Below are positions 40,997-51,062 of a stretch of DNA of 64,000 bases, in pieces. Position numbers and translations under genes: made by a program. Positions within the stretch are counted from its first letter, which is position 1; each line of letters opens with the position of its first letter. The notes beneath the pieces were generated by a model. That model saw only the letters and a program-made list of their open reading frames with translations. It searched no databases and had not been told where the DNA came from. This DNA comes from Novosphingobium meiothermophilum (GTDB lineage Bacteria; Pseudomonadota; Alphaproteobacteria; Sphingomonadales; Sphingomonadaceae), in contig NZ_QGHL01000007.1 of the NCBI RefSeq assembly GCF_003171715.1, forward strand, positions 902,667-966,666. The letters are read 5' to 3'.

Positions 40997-41574
40997 GCGC
41001 GCCGCATCGCCGCTTCCACCTGCTCCGGCGTGCCATAGGTTGGGCGCACTTGCACTTCATGCACATCGGCAATACCGATGAAGCCGAGCCACGCCTTCAT
41101 GAAGGCCGTCTGGAAATCCAGTTCCGCGCCGGGCTGACCGGGGCGAATGTCGAGCGCGCCCGAACAGACAAGGATGGCACGTCGGCCCGCCGCCAGCCCC
41201 GTCACGCCGCTGGCATCGGCGGTAAAGGCAAGGCCCGGCTGGGTCAGCACGTCTATATACTGCTTCAGCCGCCAGGGCACGCCGAAGTTCCACATCGGCA
41301 CGCTGAACACGATCGTATCGAACGAGAGGAAATGCTCCACCGTCCGGGCAATATCATCCCATGCCTGGCGCACCTGCGGATCAACCTCGCGGCCTTCGAT
41401 CAGCGCATAGCGACCTTCGATGGCCGCGCCATCGAACTGCGGCAGGTGCGCCGTTCGCAGATCAATCCTCTCGACCTCCGGCACACCAAGCGCTGCTATC
41501 AGTCGGTGCGCTACCATGTCGGAGCGGGACCGCGTGCCGCGCGGGCTGCCCATCACATGAAGCAATCGCTTCAT
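40942..41574 (-). CDS. FMN-dependent NADH-azoreductase-like flavodoxin-fold protein
   Basis: A 210-residue flavodoxin-fold protein with SPRGTRSRSDMVAHRLI (FMN phosphate loop), VPMWNFGVPWRLKQYIDVL and LVCSGALD, matching the AzoR quinone/azo reductase family. It overlaps the E2 gene by four bases, so it is last in the minus-strand operon. It may reduce a quinone or other redox intermediate of the pathway. Its own end overlaps the MaoC gene. Confidence 0.88.
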   Translation of the reverse strand: MKRLLHVMGSPRGTRSRSDMVAHRLIAALGVPEVERIDLRTAHLPQFDGAAIEGRYALIEGREVDPQVRQAWDDIARTVEHFLSFDTIVFSVPMWNFGVPWRLKQYIDVLTQPGLAFTADASGVTGLAAGRRAILVCSGALDIRPGQPGAELDFQTAFMKAWLGFIGIADVHEVQVRPTYGTPEQVEAAMRRAYADADALADALLRPSRV

Positions 41575-43022
41575 GCCAGCAGTTCCGGCTGTTCGATCAG
41601 GCGAGCAAGAGCCGCCATGAAGCGCCCGGCATCGGCGCCATCGATGGCGCGGTGATCGCAGCTCAAAGACAGGTTCAAAACCGGCACAATGCGGATGGCA
41701 CCATCATCGTCAATCGGTTCTGGCCGCGCCGTGCCCACGGCCAGAATCGCGCCCTGCGGCGGGTTGATGATGGCATCGAACTGCTCCACTCCGAAGCTGC
41801 CGAGATTGGACAACGAGAAGCTGCCGCCGGCAATCTCCTCAGGCCGCAGCTTGCCGGTGCGCGCCTTCTGCGCCAGCCCCTTCATGGCAGCCGCGATCTG
41901 CGCCAGCGAAAGATCGTCCGCGCCGAACACAATAGGAGTTACCAGCCCGCGATCGGTGGCAACCGCCACCGAAATATCGGCCTGATGGAAGCGATGAATA
42001 TCGTTGCCGTGAACCTGAATATTCACTGCTGGCACCTCCAGCAGGGCAAGGGCCGCCGCGCGGATCAGATAATCGTTGACGCTCGGCTTGTCCGCCGTGC
42101 TCGCGGCGCGATGCGCCAGCAGACGGTCTGCCCTCACCCGGCGGCGCACGTAGAAATGCGGGATTTCCTGCTTGGACTGGCTGAGCCTGCGCGCAATGGT
42201 GCGCCGCATCGACGACATCGGCACGATATCGGGCGCCCCCGGTCCACCGGTTGAGACGACAGCGACAGCAGGGGCCTGCGCAGCCATGGGAGCGGCACTT
42301 GCTGCCGAAGTAAGCGGCTCAGGCGTAGCAGGCCGGGCATTGGCAATTGCCGCCAGCACATCTGCCTTGCGCACACGGCCCCGCGGGCCGGTTCCGCTCA
42401 CCTTGGCAAGATCAAGCTCATGCAGCATGGCCAGACGGCGCGCCACGGGCGTTGCCATGACCGGGCCATCCGGCAGAAGCGGAAATACCCCGACCAGGGC
42501 AGGCTGCACCGGCGCGCGGGCTGCCTGATGCACGTCCTGCGCGCTGATGCGGCCATTGCGTCCGCTGCCCTGCACCCCTGCCAGATCGACGCCCAGTTCC
42601 CGCGCCTGCACCAGTGCAGCCGGGCTGATCGCAATCCCTTCGGGAACCACGATTTCCGCAGGTGCAGCCGCTGCGGGCGATGGTGCAGCGGCAGGCTGTC
42701 CGGCATCGGGATCGAAGCTGGTATCAGACGGGCGGAACGCGGCGATCAGCGCATCAATTTCAGCAGCATCCGCTTCGCCGCCGTCCGAAAGAACGGCCAG
42801 CAGTGCACCCACGGGATAGGTTTCGCCCGCCTTTGCCAGAATGCGCACGAAACGCCCGTCGGCCTCGGCTTCAACCTCGTTGGTGATCTTGTCGGTTTCG
42901 ATCAGGGTCAGCACCGTGCCGCGCGTGAAAGGGGCGTTTTCCGCCACCATCCATTCGGCGATGGTGCCTTCGGCCATCTCGATGCCCCACTTGGGCATGG
43001 TGAACGCCTTGAGCTTGGCCAT
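41571..43022 (-). CDS. 2-oxoacid dehydrogenase E2 (dihydrolipoamide acyltransferase) with two subunit-binding domains
   Basis: A 483-residue E2. The N-terminal lipoyl domain carries ETDKITNE (Lys45 lipoylated), then a Pro/Ala linker, a first peripheral-subunit-binding domain (about 131-167, GVQGSGRNGRIS), a second one (about 190-226, KVSGTGPRGRVRKADV), another linker, and the catalytic domain with CDHRAIDG (His457, Asp461). Two such domains in tandem are unusual; most E2s have one. No E3 gene is nearby. ATG 43022 is the first sensible start, 14 bp after E1beta. Confidence 0.9.
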   Translation of the reverse strand: MAKLKAFTMPKWGIEMAEGTIAEWMVAENAPFTRGTVLTLIETDKITNEVEAEADGRFVRILAKAGETYPVGALLAVLSDGGEADAAEIDALIAAFRPSDTSFDPDAGQPAAAPSPAAAAPAEIVVPEGIAISPAALVQARELGVDLAGVQGSGRNGRISAQDVHQAARAPVQPALVGVFPLLPDGPVMATPVARRLAMLHELDLAKVSGTGPRGRVRKADVLAAIANARPATPEPLTSAASAAPMAAQAPAVAVVSTGGPGAPDIVPMSSMRRTIARRLSQSKQEIPHFYVRRRVRADRLLAHRAASTADKPSVNDYLIRAAALALLEVPAVNIQVHGNDIHRFHQADISVAVATDRGLVTPIVFGADDLSLAQIAAAMKGLAQKARTGKLRPEEIAGGSFSLSNLGSFGVEQFDAIINPPQGAILAVGTARPEPIDDDGAIRIVPVLNLSLSCDHRAIDGADAGRFMAALARLIEQPELLA

Positions 43023-43036
43023 GGTGCGCCCCCTGC

Positions 43037-44047
43037 TCAACGGAATGCAAGGGTGCGACGGACCGCGCCCTCGATCGTCTGCGGCGATGGCAGCCACGCC
43101 CGTTCAAGCACGCGCGAAAAGGGGATCGGCGCGTGCGGGCCTGTCACCATTTCGGGCGGAGCCTTAAGGCTGGTGAAGGCGCGGGTCGATACCAGTGCGG
43201 CAATATCGGCGGCAAGGCTGCACCGCGGCGGGCTTTCGTCAACCACCACCAGCCGGCCGGTCTGCTCCACCGAATCGAGGATTGCGTCCTCGTCCATCGG
43301 GCTGGTCGTGCGCAGATCGATAAGGTCCATGCCGATGCCTTCGGCAGCCAGCTTGTCGGCGGCCTTCTCGGCAAAGTTGACCATGCGTCCGCAGGCCACC
43401 ACGGTCACATCGCCGCCTTCGCGCACCATGCGCGCCTGTCCGAAAGGAATGCGGTATTCGCCGTCGGGCACTTCGCCCTTCACGCCATAAAGCGCCTTGT
43501 GTTCGAAGAACATGACCGGGTCATCGCCGCGCAGAGCTTCGGTCAGCAGGCCCTTGGCATCTGCCGGTGTGGTCGGCAGCACCACTTTCAGGCCCGGCAT
43601 TGCCGTCAGCAGGGCATAGACAGACTGGCTGTGCTGCGCCGCCGTCTGCATCCCTGCGCCATAGACCATGCGCACCACGGCGGGGCACTTCGTCTTGCCG
43701 CCGAACATGTAGCGAAACTTGGCCATCTGGTTCCACAGCTGGTCAAGGCTGACGCCCACGAAATCGGCAAACATCAGTTCGGCCACCGGACGCTTTCCCG
43801 CAAGCGCGGCCCCTGCCGCCGCGCCAACGATGGCGCTTTCGGAAATCGGCGTATCGATCACCCGGTTGGGACCGAACTTTTCCCAAAGGCCCGTCGTCGT
43901 GCCCCAGATGCCACCGATGGCCTCTGGCCCTCCGGCCGTGCCGTTGCCGCCGACAATGTCTTCGCCCAGCACCAGAATATCGGGGTCGCGCTCCATTTCC
44001 TCGTGCAGGGTGCGCAGGATCGCCTCGCGAATGTTCATTACCGCCAT
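43037..44047 (-). CDS. 2-oxoacid (pyruvate/acetoin-type) dehydrogenase E1 beta subunit
   Basis: A 336-residue transketolase-like subunit: VLGEDIVGGNGTAGG, DTPISESAIVGAAAGAAL (thiamine-activating Glu) and AELMFADFVGVSLDQLWNQ are typical of PDH/acetoin dehydrogenase E1 beta. It works with the adjacent E1alpha and E2 to convert a 2-oxo acid or acetoin-like compound to acyl-CoA. The spacing to both partners is 12-14 bp. Confidence 0.9.
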   Translation of the reverse strand: MAVMNIREAILRTLHEEMERDPDILVLGEDIVGGNGTAGGPEAIGGIWGTTTGLWEKFGPNRVIDTPISESAIVGAAAGAALAGKRPVAELMFADFVGVSLDQLWNQMAKFRYMFGGKTKCPAVVRMVYGAGMQTAAQHSQSVYALLTAMPGLKVVLPTTPADAKGLLTEALRGDDPVMFFEHKALYGVKGEVPDGEYRIPFGQARMVREGGDVTVVACGRMVNFAEKAADKLAAEGIGMDLIDLRTTSPMDEDAILDSVEQTGRLVVVDESPPRCSLAADIAALVSTRAFTSLKAPPEMVTGPHAPIPFSRVLERAWLPSPQTIEGAVRRTLAFR

Positions 44048-44059
44048 GATCGCAAACCC

Positions 44060-45037
44060 TCAGTAATATTCGGCGTAAACGTCGTCGGCGACAGTCGCCG
44101 GATCGGGATCGGCGGCGGCACGGGCTTCGGCCACGGCCTCGTCGATCAGGGCGAGCACTTCGGCATCCACCGCATCCAGTTCCGCCCCGGTTAGCAGCCC
44201 GGCCTCGGTCACGGTCGTGCGGAACGCCTTGAGGCAATCGCGCTTCTCGCGGATGCGATCAAGTTCGCCGGGGCCGCGATAGCGCTGGGGATCGCCCTCG
44301 AAGTGGCCGTAGAAGCGCTCGGTATCCAGTTCAATGGCCGCCGGGCCATGGCCCGCGCGCACATAGTCGAGCAGTTCGCGGAAGGTCTCGTAAGTGTCGA
44401 AGAAGTCGCAGCCGTTTGCTCGCCACGCCTTCATGCCGAAGGCTTCGGCACGGCTGGCGATGTCCTGCGCCGTGCCCACCGCGTATTGAAAGCCGGTGTG
44501 TTCGGAATAATGGTTGTTCTCGAACACGAAGATTGCCGGGGCCTTGGTCACGACGGCAAGGTTCATCGCCTCGAACGTGGTGCCCTGGTTGCATGCGCCA
44601 TCACCGGAGAAGGTGATGCCGACCCGGCCCTTGCCGTCCATCTTCGCCGCCAGTGCAGCCCCGACCGCCTGCGGCGCGCCGCCGCCAACGATGCCGTTGG
44701 CGCCCAGCATCCCCACATCGAGATCGGCAATATGCATGGAACCGCCGCGCCCCTTGCACAGACCTGCGGCCCGGCCATAGATCTCCAGCATCATCCCCTT
44801 CACATCGCAGCCCTTGGCGATGCAGTGACCGTGGCCGCGATGGGTGGAGACGATCTTGTCCTCCACCGTCAACTGGTCGCAGATGCCCACGGCAACCGCT
44901 TCCTGCCCTGCATAAAGGTGCGTGAAGCCTGCGATCTCGCCGGTCTTGATCTCGTCGTGCAGGCGTTCCTCGAACGCCCGGATCGTGCTCATGCGCCGAT
45001 AGGCGCCCAGCAGCGCATCGTGCCCCAGTTGCAGCAT
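44060..45037 (-). CDS. Thiamine-dependent dehydrogenase E1 alpha subunit (pyruvate/acetoin-type)
   Basis: A 325-residue E1 alpha with the ThDP motif GDGACNQGTTFEAMNLAVV, then ENNHYSEHT, and the substrate-channel segment THRGHGHCIAKG. The pattern is close to both PDH E1alpha and AcoA. ATG 45037 follows GAGAGGAA, 11 bp after the Rieske-2 stop. The true substrate is uncertain. Confidence 0.9.
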   Translation of the reverse strand: MLQLGHDALLGAYRRMSTIRAFEERLHDEIKTGEIAGFTHLYAGQEAVAVGICDQLTVEDKIVSTHRGHGHCIAKGCDVKGMMLEIYGRAAGLCKGRGGSMHIADLDVGMLGANGIVGGGAPQAVGAALAAKMDGKGRVGITFSGDGACNQGTTFEAMNLAVVTKAPAIFVFENNHYSEHTGFQYAVGTAQDIASRAEAFGMKAWRANGCDFFDTYETFRELLDYVRAGHGPAAIELDTERFYGHFEGDPQRYRGPGELDRIREKRDCLKAFRTTVTEAGLLTGAELDAVDAEVLALIDEAVAEARAAADPDPATVADDVYAEYY

Positions 45038-45048
45038 GGCGGTTCCTC

Positions 45049-46397
<1,349 letters not shown>

Positions 46398-46398
<1 letters not shown>

Positions 46399-47159
46399 CA
46401 GAAGTGCGTCCGGTTGGTGAAGGCACCATCGACAACGAGGTGCGAACCATTGCACCAGCTTGCCGCATCGCTGGCAAGAAAGGCGATGGCCTTGGCGATT
46501 TCCTCAGGGCGGCCCAGGCGCCCTGCGGGCTGCTGGCGAAGCTGGGACTGGTAGAACTTTTCCATCGTCCCCTTGATCATGTCCCAATTGCCGCCCTCGA
46601 ACTCGACCGGACCGGGCGAGACGACATTCACGCGAATGCCATCCTTGCCGTGAGCAAGCGCCAACTGCTTGCCATAGGTGATGAGCGAGGTCTTCATCGC
46701 GTTGTAGGCTTGCGGACCACCCATCGCCTCAAGCGCAGCGGTGGAAGCCACCAGCACGATCGCGCCGCGCTGCTGCTCGGTCATTTTCGGAATGACGGCC
46801 TCGACCGCGCGAACCGGCCCCATCACGTCGGTCTCGAATGCGTTATACCAGTATTTCTCGCTGCCGATGCCGCCACCGGCCGAGCTGAGCGGGATCAGCA
46901 CGTCAACGCCGTCCAGTTCCTCGATCGCCCATTCCAGCCAGGCCTTGTATTCTTCGGCACGCTTCACGTTCACCGGCTTGCCGACCACCTTCGTGCCATA
47001 GCGCGAGAGCGAGGCGACCGCGTCCTTCACCGAATCCTCGCCGCGCGCGCTCAGGGCCACATCGCAGCCTTCGCGGGCAAGCACTTCGGCCACGGCATAA
47101 CCGATGCCGCGCGCACCGCCGACAACGATGGCCTTCTTTCCTTGCAGCCCAAGATCCAT
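46398..47159 (-). CDS. Short-chain dehydrogenase/reductase
   Basis: A 253-residue SDR with cofactor loop VGGARGIGYAVAEVLAREG and catalytic region VASTAALEAMGGPQAYNAMK (Ser, Tyr, Lys). The start at 47159 was preferred to 47189 from the usual distance to the glycine loop and the purine-rich stretch just upstream. It heads the leftward operon SDR-Rieske2-E1alpha-E1beta-E2-azoR and is divergent from TetR 1. Confidence 0.9.
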
Positions 47160-47356
47160 GCCCTGCCCTTCCTCATTCGCAGCAATCAAATCCGAGGGAA
47201 GAAAGGTCGGTCAGCCGAGCGGTGGCATGAGCCTCCGAAGCGTCGCCTGCCGATGCGCCACATGCCGCCTGCGTCTTCTCGACGCTCGCGGGGCGCATCA
47301 TCCTGTCTCCCTGATGGCGCACTCTATTGAACGGGCCGGAGAGTGCAAACAAAAAA

Positions 47357-47370
47357 ACATGCTTGAATGC
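47357..47370. promoter_or_regulatory. Shared island operator, copy 2 (SDR/TetR1 divergent region)
   Basis: ACATGCTTGAATGC reads GCATTCAAGCATGT on the minus strand, fitting RCA-N8-TGT, with symmetric A7 and T6 tracts on its two sides. On the minus strand a TTGTTT hexamer lies just beyond it (47352-47347). The region 47160-47486 otherwise holds a 6-bp hairpin at 47416-47433 and no supported gene. Confidence 0.6.
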
Positions 47371-47486
47371 TTTTTTCTTATCGCGCATGGTCCGACAAGG
47401 CCGCGGAACGGCAGGCCGGAAGCGTGTTTCCGGAAAGGATGATTCCGCGCGTGGGGAGAGACCGGCGCACGGCCGGCATGAAACGG

Positions 47487-48245
47487 ATGGCGCTTACGAA
47501 ACGGCGGGCACTGCCCGCGCATCACAGCGACGCGCAAGCGCCCGGCAACGCTGCCGCAGCGTCCGCTGCCCCTGCCGAAAAGGTCGGCAGGCAAACCCTC
47601 AAGAGCGCGGCCACGCAGGCCCGCCTGATCGAGGCGACGATCACCTGCCTGGTCAAATACGGCTATGCCAAGACCGTGACACCGCTCGTCGCTGCCGAGG
47701 CCGGTCTTTCGCGCGGGGCGATGCTGCACCACTTTGCCAATGGCGATGCACTGATCCGCGCGACGATCATTGAACTGCACAACCGGCGGCTCAATGCCTT
47801 CCGGCGCGCCTCGCAGGCCCATACCGGCGATGTCCGCGCGATGGTGCGCGGCTACTGGCAGCAGTTGGAGAAGCCGGGCTTCATCGCCTTTCAGGAGCTT
47901 GCCATGGCAGCGCGCACGGACACGGGCCTTGCCGCCATCCTGCACCCGCTTCAGGCGGAGTTTGCCGCGCGCTTTCAGGCGCTTGCCGGGCAGCTCTATC
48001 CGGACTGGATCAGCCAGCCCGAAAGGCTTCGCCTTGCCATGGCGCTGTCGCAGATCCTCATGGAAGGCATACGCATCGCCAGCCTGACCGGCGCGATGGA
48101 TGACGAACAGATTGATCCGCTGCTCGATTTTCTGGAAATGAGCGTCATGGCCCTGCGCCCTGACCGGCTCCTTCCTTCCGGCGCGGCCACGCCAGCCGCC
48201 ACAATGACCCCGCACCCGAACCAGATGGACGACACCACAGCATGA
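47487..48245 (+). CDS. TetR-family regulator (1)
   Basis: A 252-residue TetR/AcrR protein. The HTH is TPLVAAEAGLSRGAMLHHFA, and the ligand domain follows. It is a paralog of TetR 2 at 53 kb, sharing ARLIEATI, CLVK, GYA, EAGLSRGAM, HHF and FIAF. Several ATGs are in frame (47367, 47439, 47478, 47487); 47487 is preferred because MALTKRRAL then aligns with MPLSRTRIA of TetR 2. It is cotranscribed with the CoA-transferase (four-base overlap) and probably binds the shared operator. Confidence 0.85.
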   Translation: MALTKRRALPAHHSDAQAPGNAAAASAAPAEKVGRQTLKSAATQARLIEATITCLVKYGYAKTVTPLVAAEAGLSRGAMLHHFANGDALIRATIIELHNRRLNAFRRASQAHTGDVRAMVRGYWQQLEKPGFIAFQELAMAARTDTGLAAILHPLQAEFAARFQALAGQLYPDWISQPERLRLAMALSQILMEGIRIASLTGAMDDEQIDPLLDFLEMSVMALRPDRLLPSGAATPAATMTPHPNQMDDTTA

Positions 48246-49459
48246 CCCAGACCAGAACCGGAGGACAGGGAAAAGGACCGCTGGCCGGCGTGCGCGTGCT
48301 CGATCTCACCAGTGTCCTGATGGGTCCTTATGCCACTCAGATCTTTGCCGATCTGGGCGCGGATGTCATCAAGATCGAAGGCCCGGCAGGTGATACGACA
48401 CGGGCCATCCCGCCCGGTCCCGATGCCACGCGCGGGGCGATGTTCCTCAATGTCAACCGCGGCAAGCGCAGCCTCGCGCTCGATCTCAAACAGCCCGCCG
48501 CGCGCGAGGCGGTCCTGCGCCTTGCCGCATCGGCCGATGTGTTCATCCATTCGATGCGCGCGCAGGCGATTGCCCGGCTGGGTCTGGACTACGAGGCCCT
48601 GCGCAAGGCCAATCCGCGCATCATCTACGCCAACCTTTATGGCTATGGCCGCAGCGGCCCCTACCGCGATTATCCTGCCTATGACGACATTGTGCAGGCG
48701 GCATCGGGCATCGTCGATCTTCAGGCCCGGCTTTCGGGCGGGGAACCGACCTATGTCGCCAATGTCATTGCCGATAAGGTAAGCGGCCTGACCGGCGCCT
48801 ATGCCGTCATCGCCGCGCTCTTTGCGCGCGAACGCACCGGCCTGGGGCAGGAAGTCGAAGTGCCGATGTTCGAGACGATGGTCTCCTTCGCCGCGGTCGA
48901 GCATCTTGTCGGCGCCCTGTTCCAGCCGCCACTCGGCCCGCCGGAATACCCCCGCGCCACATCGCCCTCGCGCCGTCCCTATCGCACCGCAGATGGCCAC
49001 GTGGGCGTGATGATCTACAACGACAAGCAGTGGCAGGCATTCTTCCGCGAACTGGGTGATCCCGAATGGTCGAAAGATCCGATGTTCGCTTCGTTGCGCA
49101 GCCGCACGCAGAACATCGGCGCGGTTCTCACGCGTGTCGCGCAGGTCATGGAAACGCGCACTACCGAGGAATGGATGGCGCTGTTCCGCCGTGCCGAGAT
49201 TCCTGCCACGCCCATCGCTTCGCTTTCGGACCTGCTGGATGATCCCCACCTTGTCGAAACCGGGTTCTGGCATGAACGCGAGACTGACCTCGGCACCCTG
49301 CGCTTTCCCGGCATTCCCACCGCCTTTTCCGAAACCCCCGGCGCCATTGGCGAGCCGGGACCAGCCCTTGGAGCAGACAACATGACCGTGCTTGCAGAGG
49401 CGGGTTATTCCGCCGACGAGATCGAAGCGCTTCTTGCCAGCGGCGCGGTGGTGCAATGA
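48242..49459 (+). CDS. CaiB/BaiF-type (family III) CoA-transferase
   Basis: A 405-residue CoA-transferase. N-terminal GVRVLDLTSVLMGPYATQI and FADLGADVIKIE are diagnostic; the catalytic Asp is Asp178 in IADKVSGL. It would move CoA between carboxylates during entry of an acid into the pathway. It overlaps the TetR stop and the next start by four bases each. Confidence 0.92.
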   Translation: MTQTRTGGQGKGPLAGVRVLDLTSVLMGPYATQIFADLGADVIKIEGPAGDTTRAIPPGPDATRGAMFLNVNRGKRSLALDLKQPAAREAVLRLAASADVFIHSMRAQAIARLGLDYEALRKANPRIIYANLYGYGRSGPYRDYPAYDDIVQAASGIVDLQARLSGGEPTYVANVIADKVSGLTGAYAVIAALFARERTGLGQEVEVPMFETMVSFAAVEHLVGALFQPPLGPPEYPRATSPSRRPYRTADGHVGVMIYNDKQWQAFFRELGDPEWSKDPMFASLRSRTQNIGAVLTRVAQVMETRTTEEWMALFRRAEIPATPIASLSDLLDDPHLVETGFWHERETDLGTLRFPGIPTAFSETPGAIGEPGPALGADNMTVLAEAGYSADEIEALLASGAVVQ

Positions 49460-49818
49460 CCGGGGCTGCGCAGGTCTGGGACGAGGCACTGGCACAGGGG
49501 CGCTTCCTGCTGCAACGGCCGCAGGGCGGTGGCAAGGCCGTGTTCCCCCCGCGCGAGCTGGCACCCGGCACGGGAGGCGATCTGGAGTGGTTCGAGGCTT
49601 CGGGACGCGGCACCGTCTATTCCGTCACATGGATACAGCGGCGTCCGCCCGAAGCGCCTTATAACGTGGTGCTGGTCGATCTTGAGGAAGGCGCGCGGAT
49701 GATGGGCCGGGTCGAAGGCGTGACCGAGGAAAGCCTGCGCATCGGCATGGCCGTGCGCGCGCGCATCGCTGAGGGACCGCTCGTGGTGTTCAACCCCGTG
49801 CAGGAAGGACAGGGCTGA
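49456..49818 (+). CDS. OB-fold/DUF35 protein lacking zinc-ribbon cysteines
   Basis: A 120-residue protein. The C-terminal OB fold (GRGTVYSVTWIQR, VVLVDLEEGARMMGRV) matches DUF35_C. In typical DUF35 proteins an N-terminal rubredoxin-like knuckle carries four Cys; here the equivalent stretch (RFLLQRPQGGGKAVFPPREL) has none. It directly precedes the thiolase-like gene and probably forms a complex with it. Confidence 0.85.
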   Translation: MTGAAQVWDEALAQGRFLLQRPQGGGKAVFPPRELAPGTGGDLEWFEASGRGTVYSVTWIQRRPPEAPYNVVLVDLEEGARMMGRVEGVTEESLRIGMAVRARIAEGPLVVFNPVQEGQG

Positions 49819-50969
49819 TGGGCGACACATTTCCCCGTGGCCGCACCGCCGTTGTCGGCTCGGCCACGTTCGGCGTGGGTGAAATGCCCGGCTATTCAGC
49901 GCTTGAGATCGCGGCCAATGCGGTCAGGCGTGCGCTTGCCGATGCGGACATCAGCCTTCCCGAAGTCGACGGGCTGTTCATCGCCCTGCCCGATGACCTG
50001 TTCGGCGGCCTCTCGCTAGCGCAATACCTTGGCATCCATCCTCGATTCACCGACAACAACCGCGCAGGCGGAGCCTCTTTCATGAGCCACCTCGTCACGG
50101 CGGTGATGATGCTCGATGCAGGCTATCTCGATTGCGCGGTCATCGCCTATGGTGCGAACCAGCGCTCGTCAGGGGGCAAACTTTCCACTCCCGCCCGGCC
50201 CGACCGGTGGGATGCGCCCTATGCGCCGATGTATCCGCTTTCGTTCTATGCCCTCGCCGCGGCGCGCCACATGCATCAGTATGGCACCACGCGCGAACAG
50301 CTTGCCGAAGTGGCCGTTGCCGCGCGGGGATGGGCCAATACCAATCCCGAAGCGTTTGCCAAGGGGCCGCTCTCGGTCGAGGATGTCCTGTCCTCGCGCA
50401 TGATAAGCACGCCCATTTCAGCGCGCGATTGCTGCCTTGTAACCGATGGCGGGGCGGCGCTCGTCCTCACCCGGATGGACCGCGCCCGCGATTGCCCGCA
50501 GCCGTCCGTGCCGATCCTCGGCGCAGCGGCGGCCACCTGGTACAACTCGCTGACGCAGGCCGAAGACGTCACCGTTACCGCCGCTGCCGAATCCGGCCCG
50601 CGCGCCATGGCCATGGCCGGGGTAACCCCTGCCGAGATCGACGTGGTGCAGCTTTATGATGCTTTCACCATCAACACGGTGCTGTTCCTTGAAGACCTTG
50701 GTTTTTGCGCCAAGGGCGAAGGCGGCGCCTTCGTATCGGGCGGGCGCATCGCGCCCGGCGGCACCCTGCCGGTCAACACCAATGGCGGCGGCCTCTCGTG
50801 CTGCCACCCCGGCATGTATGGCATGTTCGCCATGACCGAGGCGGTGCGCCAGATGCGCGGGACGGCCGCGAACCAGATCGACGGGGCCAAGATCGCCCTT
50901 GCCCATGGCAACGGCGGCACCCTGTCGGCTCAGGCCACGGTGATTTTCGGCGCCCCCGGCACCGCCTGA
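49818..50969 (+). CDS. Thiolase-like protein (SCP2/Ltp type)
   Basis: A 383-residue thiolase-fold protein. The position of the usual nucleophilic Cys holds Ser87 (NRAGGASFMSH). The C-terminal motif is NGGGLSCCHPGMYGM, with His but a changed context. YDAFTINTV matches SCP2-type thiolases. With the DUF35 partner it resembles Ltp retro-aldolases of steroid side-chain degradation more than a classic beta-ketothiolase; the reaction is inferred. Confidence 0.87.
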   Translation: MGDTFPRGRTAVVGSATFGVGEMPGYSALEIAANAVRRALADADISLPEVDGLFIALPDDLFGGLSLAQYLGIHPRFTDNNRAGGASFMSHLVTAVMMLDAGYLDCAVIAYGANQRSSGGKLSTPARPDRWDAPYAPMYPLSFYALAAARHMHQYGTTREQLAEVAVAARGWANTNPEAFAKGPLSVEDVLSSRMISTPISARDCCLVTDGGAALVLTRMDRARDCPQPSVPILGAAAATWYNSLTQAEDVTVTAAAESGPRAMAMAGVTPAEIDVVQLYDAFTINTVLFLEDLGFCAKGEGGAFVSGGRIAPGGTLPVNTNGGGLSCCHPGMYGMFAMTEAVRQMRGTAANQIDGAKIALAHGNGGTLSAQATVIFGAPGTA

Positions 50970-50993
50970 TCGCGCAGCCCCATCACGGAACAA

Positions 50994-51030
50994 GGGCCTG
51001 AAGCCGCACAGACCATGCAGCTTCAGGCCC
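50994..51030. terminator. Bidirectional terminator hairpin
   Basis: A perfect 11-bp stem (GGGCCTGAAGC at 50994-51004, GCTTCAGGCCC at 51020-51030) with a 15-base loop lies between the convergent thiolase-like and acyl-CoA ligase genes. TTGTT follows the stem on the minus strand. Confidence 0.6.
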
Positions 51031-51062
51031 CTCCCTCATAACCGGTCAGGCCGTTATGCAGT

